A stretch of DNA of 11,547 nt from Kiritimatiellales bacterium (GCA_030621805.1 JAUXGY010000025.1:1-11547), one strand, 5' to 3'; positions 1 through 7,418 are shown, counted from the first letter of the stretch. Notes: generated from the letters alone by a model not told the origin. Numbers and translations: made by a program.

Positions 1-1291
1 GCACATTCGTGCATCGCATGCGCTTGGCATCCCACTTGATTTTCTTTCCGGTGCGGACCGCTAGGTTTCCCAAAAGAACCATCTCCGTCAACGGCCCGGC
101 ATAGTTAAAGTTTGCTCCACCCAACTCGCCCCCTTTGCAGGCCTCGATCCATTCCTTGTGATGCCCAATGGAGTTTTTCTCGGTCTTCTCGGGCATCCGG
201 GTCTCCAAAAAATCCCGCATCTCGGTTTCCGGAATGATCCGCGCCGATTTGCAGTAGACATCGCTCACCATGATCGTGCCCTTGGTTCCATACCAAAGCT
301 GCCCCCCGATACCGCCGGGAAGGTTGCGCCCCTCTTCAAGCTCCTTTGGGCGGTCGGGGCACTTGTTGCCATCATACCAAACGAGCTTGACCGGACCGCG
401 GTCGGCCGTGGCCGAAAACTCGTACGTGACGATGGACCACTTGGGGGCAGTCTGTGGATTGATCTGGTCGCTGACGGCTTCCACGCTCGTTGGATTTCCG
501 AGTTTCAGCACATCGAATGCACAGTCAAACGCATGGCATCCGATATCCCCCAGAGCACCGCATCCATAATCCCACCAACCCCGCCAATTGAACGGAAGGT
601 AGCCCTTACTATAGTCGCGTTCCGGCGCAACGCCCTGCCATAGGTTCCAATCCAGCGTGGCCGGCACCTCACATTTCGGCAACGGGTTTTGAATGCCTTG
701 CGGCCAGATCGGGCGGTTGGTCCAGATGTGGATTTCCTTGACCTCCCCGATCGCCTTAACCGCCATCCACTCGCGCATTCTCCGGATTCCGGTTCCGGCA
801 TGGCCCTGGATTCCCATATGCGTGGCAACGCGATGCTTGTTTGCGGTTTCGGTGAGTACGCGGGCTTCCTCGATCGTATGGGCCAAGGGTTTCTGGACAA
901 ACACATGCTTCCCCATTTTGATCGCCATCATCGCCGCGGGGAAGTGCATGTGATCCGGTGTGCTGATCGTGACCGCATCGATCTGGTCATCCATTTCCAA
1001 CAACATTTTGCGAAAATCCTTGTACCGCTTGGCATTTTGAAACCGTTCAAAGGTGCCTTTTGCCCGCGCATAATCCACGTCGCACAAGGCCACGATATTC
1101 TCGCTAGCCACGTTTCCGACATCACTGATGCCTTGTCCGCCAACCCCGATACACGCGATATTAAGCTTACGCCCCTTGACGGGTTTACCCATGCGGGACG
1201 GAACATCCGCCCAAGAGATGCCAATCGAAGGCAACGCCGCAAATGCGACCGCCCCAATTCCTGCCGTTTTCGAAAAATCCCTGCGCTTCAT
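1..1291 (-). CDS. Gfo/Idh/MocA-family oxidoreductase, Tat-exported (3' end off the window)
   Basis: Translating the minus strand from the ATG at 1291 gives 430 codons without a stop; the C-terminus lies beyond the left edge. The protein begins MKRRDFSKTAGIGAVAFAAL, a twin-arginine signal (RRDFSK) with a hydrophobic stretch ending near SWA-D. A Rossmann NAD(P)-binding domain follows, with GVGGQG at about residues 49-54 and CDVDY at 70-74. The family 'EKP' motif reads QKP (133-135), keeping the key lysine; this variant is familiar to me in planctomycete and verrucomicrobial exported members. The C-terminal half has GDIGCHAFD (about 248-256), supplying the Asp and His expected at the substrate site. 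A GGAG lies four bases before the ATG. Members act on sugars or sugar derivatives, often in polysaccharide catabolism; the substrate cannot be told. The gap to the upstream secreted-protein gene is 59 bp on the same strand, so readthrough is possible. Confidence 0.93.
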   Translation of the reverse strand, partial: MKRRDFSKTAGIGAVAFAALPSIGISWADVPSRMGKPVKGRKLNIACIGVGGQGISDVGNVASENIVALCDVDYARAKGTFERFQNAKRYKDFRKMLLEMDDQIDAVTISTPDHMHFPAAMMAIKMGKHVFVQKPLAHTIEEARVLTETANKHRVATHMGIQGHAGTGIRRMREWMAVKAIGEVKEIHIWTNRPIWPQGIQNPLPKCEVPATLDWNLWQGVAPERDYSKGYLPFNWRGWWDYGCGALGDIGCHAFDCAFDVLKLGNPTSVEAVSDQINPQTAPKWSIVTYEFSATADRGPVKLVWYDGNKCPDRPKELEEGRNLPGGIGGQLWYGTKGTIMVSDVYCKSARIIPETEMRDFLETRMPEKTEKNSIGHHKEWIEACKGGELGGANFNYAGPLTEMVLLGNLAVRTGKKIKWDAKRMRCTNV

Positions 1292-1309
1292 AATGCTCCA
1301 GTTTATCTG

Positions 1310-1343
1310 TTTATACTAAACACCATACTTTCCCTACCCGCAA
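1310..1343 (-). promoter_or_regulatory. Weak sigma-70-like promoter candidate for the oxidoreductase gene
   Basis: In the 59-bp gap upstream of the oxidoreductase, the minus strand reads TTGCGG (1343-1338), 17 bases, then TTTAGT (1320-1315). A second possible -10, TATAAA (1315-1310), overlaps it but has no good -35 at the right distance. Matches are 3/6 and 4/6, so this is suggestive only. I saw no hairpin plus T-run terminator after the preceding gene in this gap. Confidence 0.25.
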
Positions 1344-1350
1344 GAACGCC

Positions 1351-1806
1351 CTACTCCACCAAACGCACATCCACACGATAGAAGTTCTGAAAATTGATTC
1401 GCTCAACCGTATCGGTGTAGCTGTTGGCCGGAGAGGGAATATCTCCGGAAATATTAGCAAAAGGCGTAATAATCAAATTGGGACTCCATGACACGTTGTA
1501 GATGCGGCCAGCTACGGGATCCCATGTAATGATGAAGGGTACGTTGCCGGATGCCGGTGCAGTGAAACTCGTGACCGCGAATACCGAATTGGGGTCGGTC
1601 GGGTTGTGGCCCGAAATGTATTCTGAATAGTTGTCCGAGCCATCGCTATCTTGCTTGTCGCGGAGAGCGCGCTCCTTCATCTTTTCAACAAACTCCTGCC
1701 TCTTGGCGGGGCGTTCCGCAAAGGTTGCGTGGTGTTGGGCGAAGGAAGAACCAACAAAAGCCATCAACACTATGAAAGTCAAATGGCAAGAAGTTGTTGT
1801 TTTCAT
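1351..1806 (-). CDS. Small secreted protein with Asp-rich Ca-binding-like motif and C-terminal beta module
   Basis: This is a 151-residue protein of unknown function. Residues 1-23 form a Sec signal peptide ending GSSFA before QHH. A short charged segment (about 30-51, rich in K, R and E) looks helical. Then comes DSDGSDNYSEYISGHNP and PTDPNSVF (about 53-76), resembling the TSP3/dockerin-like calcium motifs found in kiritimatiella and verrucomicrobial secreted enzymes, but two residues shorter than the usual D-x-D-G-D-G pattern. The rest contains WDPVAGRIYNVSWSPNL and ends NFYRVDVRLVE, like modules I recall at the C-termini of larger secreted hydrolases in these phyla. No catalytic domain is present. 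The ATG lies one base after the pheT stop, and the ribosome site AAGGA lies inside the last pheT codons, so translation is probably coupled to pheT. It may be a stand-alone secreted module or the remnant of a larger protein. Confidence 0.75.
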   Translation of the reverse strand: MKTTTSCHLTFIVLMAFVGSSFAQHHATFAERPAKRQEFVEKMKERALRDKQDSDGSDNYSEYISGHNPTDPNSVFAVTSFTAPASGNVPFIITWDPVAGRIYNVSWSPNLIITPFANISGDIPSPANSYTDTVERINFQNFYRVDVRLVE

Positions 1807-1807
1807 T

Positions 1808-4213
1808 TTATCCTTCGCGAAGCGAGGCCCCGAGCTGTTTGCAGAGGAAGTCGATCAACTTCTGGTGAACCTTGTTGACCTTCTTATCGGTCAGGGTCTG
1901 CTTGGCGGAACGATAGACAAAGGTATAGGCCAGACTCTTCTTGCCCTTCTCGATTCCTTTGCCTTGGTAGACATCGAACAGCCCAAAACATTCCAAATTC
2001 TTGGGGTTCGCCTTTTCAATCAGCTTAACGACCTCCTCGTGCTTCACGGATTCATCCAGCACCAGCGCAATATCGCGGCTCATTGATGGGAACTGCCCCA
2101 ACTCTTCCACCTTGGTAATTTGGAAGATGTTTTTAAGGAGAGGCTCCAAATTCAATTCGGCGGCAGCGATCGGCCCGGTCAGTCGCCATTCGTCGCGGGC
2201 GGCCTTATTGATCAAACCCAACCAGCCGATTGTTTTGCCATCCACCTCGATGAACAAAGCCTTGCCCGCTTCAAAATCTGGACGGTCCGCGGCTTTAAAG
2301 GAAACAGAGTCGATTTTTTGCGTGGTCAGTAGTTTTTCAACCAGCCCCTTCATCCCGACAAACATTTCCTCGTCGGAAACTGGTGCACGCTTTTCGAGCA
2401 GGGAACGCCCCACGGGTCCCATCATCCCGAGGGATACGGTTTCGGTCTGTACCGTCCCGCCCTTCACCCGATTAAAAACACGGCCCAGCTCATAAAAGCA
2501 GGCTTCGTTAATCTGTCGTGAATGGTTCCGGCCAAGGCTTTCAACCAACTGAGGAATCAGCGACGTACGCATGACCGACTGATCGGTACTGATCGGGTGC
2601 GGAAGTTCTTCGCGGCTTTCGCGATCTTCCTTATTGAAAAGATCGAGCAGAGGATGGTTAACGAGGGTGTAGTTCAAAATTTCGCTCACGCCAAAGCCCT
2701 GCAAATGATTCCGCAGATTTGAAATGGCGCGCACACGTGAATCGTCGGCCCCGGGAATGACTTTTGCCAGCGGAATGTTGGCCGGAATATTGTCCACGCC
2801 ATGGATACGGGCAATCTCTTCGACCAGATCAATCTCCCGTTCCAAATCAAGCCGGAACGCCGGAGAAATCGCCACGGCGGTTTCTCCGTTATCGTTTTCA
2901 ATATCAATCTCCAAGGTCTGGAAGATTCCCTTCATTTTCTCGGTGGAAATCTCTGCGCCAACCATCGCTTCGATGCGCTTCCAGCTGAAAGGAATCTTGA
3001 TTAACTCTTTCGGTTGCGTGCACGAATCGACGCTCCCCTTGCATAGCTTTGCGCCAGCCAGTTCGCACATCAGTACCGCAGCACGGAGGCTGGCCCACTC
3101 GACAGAATCGGTATTGACGCCGCGCTGGAAACGATAGGATGAATCAGTCGTCAAACCCAGTTGCTTGGCAGTGTGGCGGATCGATGCCGTTTCAAACGCG
3201 GCGGCTTCGAGTAGAATCGTCGAAGTGTCATCCTTGATTTCGCTAGTCGTTCCTCCCATCACGCCCGCAATGGCCGACGATTTTTCAGCATCGGCAATCA
3301 CCAGCATATTTTCAGTCAGTTCGCGTTCAACGCCGTCGAGCGTATGCATTTTTTCGCCCGCATTTGCCGGGCGGACAATGATCTGGTTCCCCGCCACGAG
3401 CATCTTGTCGAACGCATGCAACGGATGACCGGTTTCGAGCATTACATAATTGGTAATGTCTACCACGTTGCTGATCGGGCGAATGCCAGCAGCTTCGAGT
3501 CGCTTCTGCATCCATTCCGGCGACGGTCCAATCTGTGCATCCTTCAAAACGCGCGCGGTGTAGCGCGGACACATTAAGGGTTCCTCAACCGTTACCGAAA
3601 TTTCGGCGTTCACATCCTCGGCGGTTTCGGTAATCTCGATGGAAGGTACTTTCAGCACAGAGCCATATAAAACAGCCATCTCACGGGCGACGCCGAGCAT
3701 TGAAAGGCAGTCCGGGCGGTTCGGGGTAATTTCGAGTTCAATCACCGTTTCCGGCGCGCCCCATACGTCAACAAACGGCGTCCCCGGTTTTAAGTCGGCA
3801 TCCAACTCCAGCAGGCCGGAATGGTCTTCGCCGAGTTCAAGTTCATCCTTGGCGCAGAGCATTCCCATTGAAACCTCGCCACGGATTTTCGCTTTCTTCA
3901 GCGTGAACCCACCCGGCAAGGTGGTGCCAACGGGGGCGAAGGGATATTTTCCGCCGATCTCGACATTCGGAGCACCGCAGACCACGCGCATGGCTTCTGC
4001 CTCTCCATATTCGACGGTACATAATCGCAGCTTATCGGCTCCGGGATGAGGTTCAATATTTGTGATCTCCCCCACCACCACGCCGGGAAAGTCCGAGCCG
4101 ATCGTCTCGACCGCTTCCACTTCCAACCCGGCAAAGGTCAGCTTGTCAGACAACCCTTCAATGGTATCTTCGAAATCAACATATTCCTTCAGCCAACTAA
4201 CCAATACTTTCAT
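1808..4213 (-). CDS. pheT: Phenylalanine-tRNA ligase beta subunit
   Basis: PheT pairs with PheS in an alpha2-beta2 enzyme that charges tRNA-Phe in the cytoplasm. The 801-residue length matches the bacterial family (about 795-805). The N-terminus MKVLVSWLKEYVDF is typical. An EMAPII-like tRNA-binding OB domain spans about 40-150 (PHPGADKLRLC, GMLCAKDELEL). The B3/B4 editing region occupies about 200-400, and B5 is about 400-475 with EREIDLVEEIARIHGVDNIP. A catalytic-like core follows, and the last 95 residues form the FDX-ACB anticodon-binding domain (QFPSMSRDIALVLDE). I chose the ATG at 4213 over an in-frame GTG at 4225 because GGAG sits six bases upstream and overlaps that GTG. pheS is not adjacent; lysS lies upstream instead, 107 bp away. 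Transcription may start at the promoter listed at 4244-4272. Confidence 0.98.
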   Translation of the reverse strand: MKVLVSWLKEYVDFEDTIEGLSDKLTFAGLEVEAVETIGSDFPGVVVGEITNIEPHPGADKLRLCTVEYGEAEAMRVVCGAPNVEIGGKYPFAPVGTTLPGGFTLKKAKIRGEVSMGMLCAKDELELGEDHSGLLELDADLKPGTPFVDVWGAPETVIELEITPNRPDCLSMLGVAREMAVLYGSVLKVPSIEITETAEDVNAEISVTVEEPLMCPRYTARVLKDAQIGPSPEWMQKRLEAAGIRPISNVVDITNYVMLETGHPLHAFDKMLVAGNQIIVRPANAGEKMHTLDGVERELTENMLVIADAEKSSAIAGVMGGTTSEIKDDTSTILLEAAAFETASIRHTAKQLGLTTDSSYRFQRGVNTDSVEWASLRAAVLMCELAGAKLCKGSVDSCTQPKELIKIPFSWKRIEAMVGAEISTEKMKGIFQTLEIDIENDNGETAVAISPAFRLDLEREIDLVEEIARIHGVDNIPANIPLAKVIPGADDSRVRAISNLRNHLQGFGVSEILNYTLVNHPLLDLFNKEDRESREELPHPISTDQSVMRTSLIPQLVESLGRNHSRQINEACFYELGRVFNRVKGGTVQTETVSLGMMGPVGRSLLEKRAPVSDEEMFVGMKGLVEKLLTTQKIDSVSFKAADRPDFEAGKALFIEVDGKTIGWLGLINKAARDEWRLTGPIAAAELNLEPLLKNIFQITKVEELGQFPSMSRDIALVLDESVKHEEVVKLIEKANPKNLECFGLFDVYQGKGIEKGKKSLAYTFVYRSAKQTLTDKKVNKVHQKLIDFLCKQLGASLREG

Positions 4214-4219
4214 AACGTT

Positions 4220-4223
4220 CTCC
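4220..4223 (-). promoter_or_regulatory. Ribosome binding site deciding the pheT start
   Basis: The minus strand reads GGAG here, six bases before the ATG at 4213. It overlaps the alternative GTG codon at 4225-4223, which argues against that longer start. Confidence 0.75.
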
Positions 4224-4243
4224 ACAGCAAAAAATGATTGTTC

Positions 4244-4272
4244 TATATACCGTTTGCAAGGAAACGGCTCAA
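4244..4272 (-). promoter_or_regulatory. Sigma-70-like promoter candidate for pheT
   Basis: On the minus strand, TTGAGC (4272-4267) and TATATA (4249-4244) are separated by exactly 17 bases; each matches 4/6 of consensus. The predicted start is near 4237, giving a leader of about 24 bases with the ribosome site inside it. The spacer holds a small inverted repeat, CCGTTT-CCTTGC-AAACGG. The rest of the 107-bp lysS-pheT gap (4214-4320) shows only weak short stems such as CCTAC/GTAGG just after the lysS stop, with no T-run, and is too short for a T-box leader. Confidence 0.42.
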
Positions 4273-4320
4273 GAGAGAAGCGGGTATAGTATGAACCCTA
4301 CAGAATAGACGTAGGACTCC

Positions 4321-5763
4321 CTATGAACGCGGCTTGAGTTGCGGAAAGAGAATGACATCGCGGATGGCATCCGAGCCGGTGAGTAGCATGAGTAGGCGGT
4401 CGATCCCGATGCCCATTCCGCCGGTCGGAGGCATGCCGTATTCCAAAGCCAAGAGAAAATCCTCATCAACCTTCGATCCGTCACCGGCGGCTTGTTCCTC
4501 AAAACGCTTACGTTGCTCAACGGGATTGTTGAGCTCGCTATAGGCGGGCGAAATTTCCTTGCCTCCAATGATCAACTCAAAGACATCAACAAGCTCGGGA
4601 TTGTCCGTGCAATGGTTGGCCAGCGGCACCAATTCGGCGGGCAGGCGGGTAATGAAGGTGGGCTGAATCAAAGTGCCTTCAATGGTTTTATCATAGATTT
4701 CGTGGGTGACTTGCTTAAAGTCCATTCCCTTTTCGATATGCACGTCGAGTTCCTCGGCCTTGGCCTCCGCTTCATCGAGGGATTTCGCAAACCAGTCGTT
4801 GCCAAGATGCTCCTTGACGAGATCGTGGTACGGCACTTCACGCCACGGGGTTTTGAGGTCGATGGTGTTGCCCATCCACTCAAATTCCATCTTTTCGAAA
4901 ATAGTCTCAGCCAGATGAACGACCATGCTTTGGATGAGCTCCTGCATGGTGCGCATGTCGCCATAGGCCTGATAGATTTCAAGGCAGGTAAACTCGGGAT
5001 TGTGCGTGCGGTCGAGCCCTTCGTTGCGGAAGTTACGGTTCATTTCATAGACGCGATCCATGCCACCAACGATCAGGCGCTTGAGGTACAGTTCGGGGGC
5101 GATGCGCATGAAGACATCGACGTTGAGCGCGTTGTAGTGAGCCTTGAACGGCTTGGCCGCCGCCCCACCAGGAATTTGCTGAAGCATGGGAGTTTCGACT
5201 TCGAAGTATCCGCGGGCATCGAGGAAGTTTCGGATTTCACGCATGACCTGCGTGCGTTTTTTAAAGACCTCCATCACTTCGGGATTGGAAATCAAATCAA
5301 GCGAGCGCTGGCGGTAGCGGGTTTCGACATCCGTGAGACCGTGGAATTTTTCGGGGAGCGGCAGTAGTGCTTTGGAGAGCAACGTCCATGAAGAAACGCG
5401 TACGGTGTTCTCTTCGGTCCGGGTGATGAACAGTTCCCCCTCCACACCGATAATATCGCCGATATCCAGCAGTTTAAACGCATCAAAATTATCGTCTCCA
5501 ATTAGATCCTTTTTCACCATCACCTGAAATTGGGCGGAGCCGTCGGAGAGGTGCGCGAAGGCCATTTTTCCCATTTTGCGAAGAGCCACAATTCGACCAC
5601 AGGCCTTGACCTGCCTATCCACCTCAAAATCAGCGTGCAATTCATCCAGCCGTGCGGTGCGCTCGAACGCTTTCCCGAAGGCGGGAAACCCAGCGCTTTC
5701 AAGCTGATTCATATTTTCGATGCGCTGCTGGCGGTACTCGTTTTCGGAACGTTCTTCGCTCAT
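4321..5763 (-). CDS. lysS: Lysine-tRNA ligase, class II
   Basis: LysS charges tRNA-Lys with lysine in the cytoplasm. The protein has 480 residues, slightly short of the usual 490-510. An N-terminal helix leads into the OB-fold anticodon-binding domain (about 53-135, containing GRIVALRKMGKMAFAHLSDG). Class II motif 1 is near 185-194 (GYFEVETPML), motif 2 near 245-262 (FRNEGLDRTHNPEFTCLE), and motif 3 near the C-terminus (GMGIGIDRLLMLLTG). The segment before motif 3 reads GGKEISPAYSELNNP, a variant of the usual 'EI..(A/G)(F/Y)(S/T)ELN' sequence. The start is well supported: AAGGAG lies six bases before the ATG. Its own promoter (5790-5818) and the terminator upstream (5851-5874) make it the first gene of its transcript, with pheT downstream on the same strand. 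Confidence 0.98.
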   Translation of the reverse strand: MSEERSENEYRQQRIENMNQLESAGFPAFGKAFERTARLDELHADFEVDRQVKACGRIVALRKMGKMAFAHLSDGSAQFQVMVKKDLIGDDNFDAFKLLDIGDIIGVEGELFITRTEENTVRVSSWTLLSKALLPLPEKFHGLTDVETRYRQRSLDLISNPEVMEVFKKRTQVMREIRNFLDARGYFEVETPMLQQIPGGAAAKPFKAHYNALNVDVFMRIAPELYLKRLIVGGMDRVYEMNRNFRNEGLDRTHNPEFTCLEIYQAYGDMRTMQELIQSMVVHLAETIFEKMEFEWMGNTIDLKTPWREVPYHDLVKEHLGNDWFAKSLDEAEAKAEELDVHIEKGMDFKQVTHEIYDKTIEGTLIQPTFITRLPAELVPLANHCTDNPELVDVFELIIGGKEISPAYSELNNPVEQRKRFEEQAAGDGSKVDEDFLLALEYGMPPTGGMGIGIDRLLMLLTGSDAIRDVILFPQLKPRS

Positions 5764-5789
5764 GGTTTTCTCCTTGAAAGTGGCCGCAC

Positions 5790-5818
5790 AGACTAGGGAT
5801 TAAGCGTTTTTAAGTCAA
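5790..5818 (-). promoter_or_regulatory. Sigma-70-like promoter candidate for lysS
   Basis: The minus strand has TTGACT (5818-5813, 5/6 match), a 17-base spacer and TAGTCT (5795-5790, matching the three most conserved -10 positions T1, A2 and T6). It sits between the terminator of the preceding gene and the lysS ribosome site, with a predicted start near 5783 and a leader of about 20 bases. Confidence 0.45.
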
Positions 5819-5850
5819 CCGACATCCCCAGCGAAAGAACGGCACAACGT

Positions 5851-5874
5851 AAAAAGGGCCCCACACGGGGGCCC
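5851..5874 (-). terminator. Rho-independent terminator of the PEGA lipoprotein gene
   Basis: Read on the minus strand, GGGCCCC-CGTGT-GGGGCCC is followed directly by TTTTT: a perfect seven-pair GC stem with a five-base loop. It begins about 25 bases after the stop of the PEGA gene at 5900. It separates that gene from lysS. On the plus strand the stem is not followed by a T-tract directly, so it acts in one direction. Confidence 0.88.
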
Positions 5875-5899
5875 TCGGGGAGGTTTTAAAATGCAAAGG

Positions 5900-7249
5900 C
5901 TAAAAGGATGAAGGGGTATTCAACAAGGGGTCGCTGATCGCAACGCTTCTGGCTGATTCATCCTTCGCCAATGCAAAAACAATATTGTTGGCCGAGTCCG
6001 GTGCAACGGTGACGATCTTGGTTTGATACCCTTCGTGATGGAGTTCAAATGTACGCTCGTAGCTCACGAACTGCTTGAGCGGGGTCGTTCCGATCAGCTC
6101 CGCTCCGCCGGGCCGATAGACTTTGGCACCGGAGGGCTTGGAGTCGATAACTACGGTTTTTTCGAGTCCCGCAGTGGTGGGATCGAGCGGCACGGTGATC
6201 TCAAGATTAGAGTCGGATGACAGCGTAAAGGGTTTGATGGTGTAGCCCTTCTTGTGTATTTCAAGGGCAGTATCGCGCTCCACCAAAATCTCGACGGGGG
6301 TTTTCCCGATCAACTCCACCCCACCTGAACGATACAGTTCAGCACCTGCCGGGGAGCTCTGCACCGTGATATAGGGCTTGGGATCAAGTTTGACCTTAAT
6401 CTGTCTCGGCGAATCTGGATCGATGGTAATTTTCTGGGTGTAGTAGCGGCTGAAGATAATCTCCAGATCCATGTCCTTTTTCACGAGGTGACGATAAGGC
6501 GTTTTCCCCAAAGCCACACCCCGGTGCATCACGATGGCATTTTCGGGTTCACTATGGATGATAACAATCGGCTCGCGCACCATCTCCACCACAAAGGGAC
6601 TTTCGGTTCCGGGGCCGAGGGTGACATCCTGAGAATAATAGCCCACCTTGCGCAATTCAACCGTGTATTCTTCCACGGCAGGGACGGGCATCGGTGTTAT
6701 GCCAAGTTTTCGACCATCCTCATCAAAGACATCCATCCCCTTCGGGCTGCTCGACAGCATGAGCGAAGGTTCGCGAACGAGATCAACCACCAGGTTGCCC
6801 TCTGGATCATCCGAAATATTGATCTTCTTCGACTCATAGCCGAAGGCTCGAATCTCAAAATTGCGATAGGATTTATCGTAGTCGATCTGATGCGGTGTTC
6901 TTCCGACAGGCTCCTCTTGGCCGTCTACATAGAGATCCGCACCACTCGGGCGGCTAAGCAGAAAGACCTTTCCGCTACGTTTCAACTTCACATCAAGGTT
7001 GTCCGGATCGGTGGGCGATAAAACAACGGTCTTGGAAAAATAACCCTCCTTCCGGACCACCACTTCCTTTGAATTCGCATACAGATTAACTTTTACCGGC
7101 GTCGTACCGATCCGTTTATTACTCTTCTTGTAATATACACCTGCATCTGGAGGAATGCTTGAAACCGTAACCGGCGCACACCCGGTCAACGAAAACGCTA
7201 CCAACAAACCAAACGAGGACAGTACCTTAAGTAGATTGCTTCTTTTCAT
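5900..7249 (-). CDS. Lipoprotein with six tandem PEGA-type repeats
   Basis: This is a 449-residue exported lipoprotein. Residues 1-23 form a lipoprotein signal peptide, and the lipobox SLTGC puts the modified cysteine at 24. The whole mature part is six tandem repeats of about 65-72 residues, starting near 25, 94, 162, 228, 293 and 365. Each has a hydrophobic strand, an S-x-P-x-G-A-x-(V/L)-Y segment, a G-x-T-P turn (48-51, 116-119, 183-186, 248-251, 315-318, 387-390) and a 'GY' motif before a last strand. These are PEGA-like domains, found in surface and envelope proteins and thought to mediate protein or carbohydrate contacts; no enzyme domain is present. Repeat 4 has RYY in place of GY. The ATG at 7249 is preferred to an in-frame codon at 7321, because it gives a standard signal peptide and has GGGAAGA about eight bases upstream. 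The gene is single, bounded by a sigma-54-like promoter and an intrinsic terminator. Confidence 0.88.
   Translation of the reverse strand: MKRSNLLKVLSSFGLLVAFSLTGCAPVTVSSIPPDAGVYYKKSNKRIGTTPVKVNLYANSKEVVVRKEGYFSKTVVLSPTDPDNLDVKLKRSGKVFLLSRPSGADLYVDGQEEPVGRTPHQIDYDKSYRNFEIRAFGYESKKINISDDPEGNLVVDLVREPSLMLSSSPKGMDVFDEDGRKLGITPMPVPAVEEYTVELRKVGYYSQDVTLGPGTESPFVVEMVREPIVIIHSEPENAIVMHRGVALGKTPYRHLVKKDMDLEIIFSRYYTQKITIDPDSPRQIKVKLDPKPYITVQSSPAGAELYRSGGVELIGKTPVEILVERDTALEIHKKGYTIKPFTLSSDSNLEITVPLDPTTAGLEKTVVIDSKPSGAKVYRPGGAELIGTTPLKQFVSYERTFELHHEGYQTKIVTVAPDSANNIVFALAKDESARSVAISDPLLNTPSSF
5957..7177 (-). repeat. Six tandem PEGA-domain coding repeats
   Basis: The repeat-coding part of the lipoprotein gene covers residues 25-431 in six units. 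Units 5 (6373-6158) and 6 (6157-5957) are the closest pair: LYRSGGVELIGKTP and VYRPGGAELIGTTP are clearly alike, suggesting the most recent duplication. The other units keep mainly the G-x-T-P turn and strand pattern. Confidence 0.8.
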
Positions 7250-7303
7250 CTTTATTCTTCCCTGTTTCTTTCGTTCTTCATCTAAAAAACAACAAGAGCA
7301 TCT

Positions 7304-7321
7304 AAGCAACATCCGTTCCAA
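7304..7321 (-). promoter_or_regulatory. Sigma-54 (RpoN) -24/-12 promoter candidate for the PEGA lipoprotein gene
   Basis: The minus strand reads TTGGAACGGATGTTGCTT. Against the known sigma-54 consensus TGGCACG-N4-TTGCW it has one mismatch (A for C), and the invariant GG-N10-GC spacing is exact: GG at 7319-7318, GC at 7307-7306. The predicted start is near 7294, giving a 45-base leader that contains the GGGAAGA ribosome site before the ATG at 7249. No convincing sigma-70 promoter for this gene was seen in the gap. No enhancer-binding-protein gene is present in the window. Confidence 0.55.
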
Positions 7322-7330
7322 GTATTGGAA
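7316..7330. promoter_or_regulatory. Perfect palindrome overlapping the -24 element, possible operator
   Basis: TTCCAA-GTA-TTGGAA is a perfect six-base inverted repeat with a three-base spacer. It covers the GG of the -24 element of the sigma-54-like promoter and lies in the divergent PEGA/phoH region. Such a site could bind a dimeric repressor; this is inference from position and symmetry alone. Confidence 0.35.
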
Positions 7331-7382
7331 ATTAGGTCGTTTTTATTAAATCCATGCCTTCCCGCTTACGCCCGAATACCTA

Positions 7383-7411
7383 TTGACGCCCCTCGGAAAA
7401 TCGCCTTAACT
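7383..7411 (+). promoter_or_regulatory. Sigma-70-like promoter candidate for the phoH operon
   Basis: TTGACG (7383-7388, 5/6) and TTAACT (7406-7411, 3/6) are separated by 17 bases. The predicted start falls at about 7418-7419, which coincides with the ATG of the 27-codon ORF. The -10 is weak, so this is a candidate only. It is the only plausible promoter I found between the divergent genes on this strand. Confidence 0.35.
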
Positions 7412-7418
7412 CCGCGCC

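Noticed and set aside
158..1381. Plus-strand open frames of up to 230 codons across the left end
   Set aside because: They lie opposite the Gfo/Idh/MocA gene, whose minus-strand frame holds all family motifs without a stop.
4214..4225. GTG start four codons upstream of the pheT ATG
   Set aside because: Its bases overlap the GGAG serving the ATG at 4213, and PheT proteins begin with the MKVLVSWLKE-type sequence.
4214..4320. T-box or attenuator between lysS and pheT
   Set aside because: The gap is only 107 bases. It has short weak stems (CCTAC/GTAGG, CCGTTT/AAACGG) but no terminator with a T-run and no room for a T-box specifier structure.
4492..5367. 291-codon open frame opposite lysS
   Set aside because: It is fully antisense to the lysS catalytic core. 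The predicted protein shows no known motifs and is best explained as a shadow.
7250..7321. A 24-residue N-terminal extension of the PEGA lipoprotein from an in-frame start at 7321
   Set aside because: It would bury the lipoprotein signal peptide, it includes the predicted transcript start, and it has no ribosome site. The ATG at 7249 gives a normal lipoprotein.
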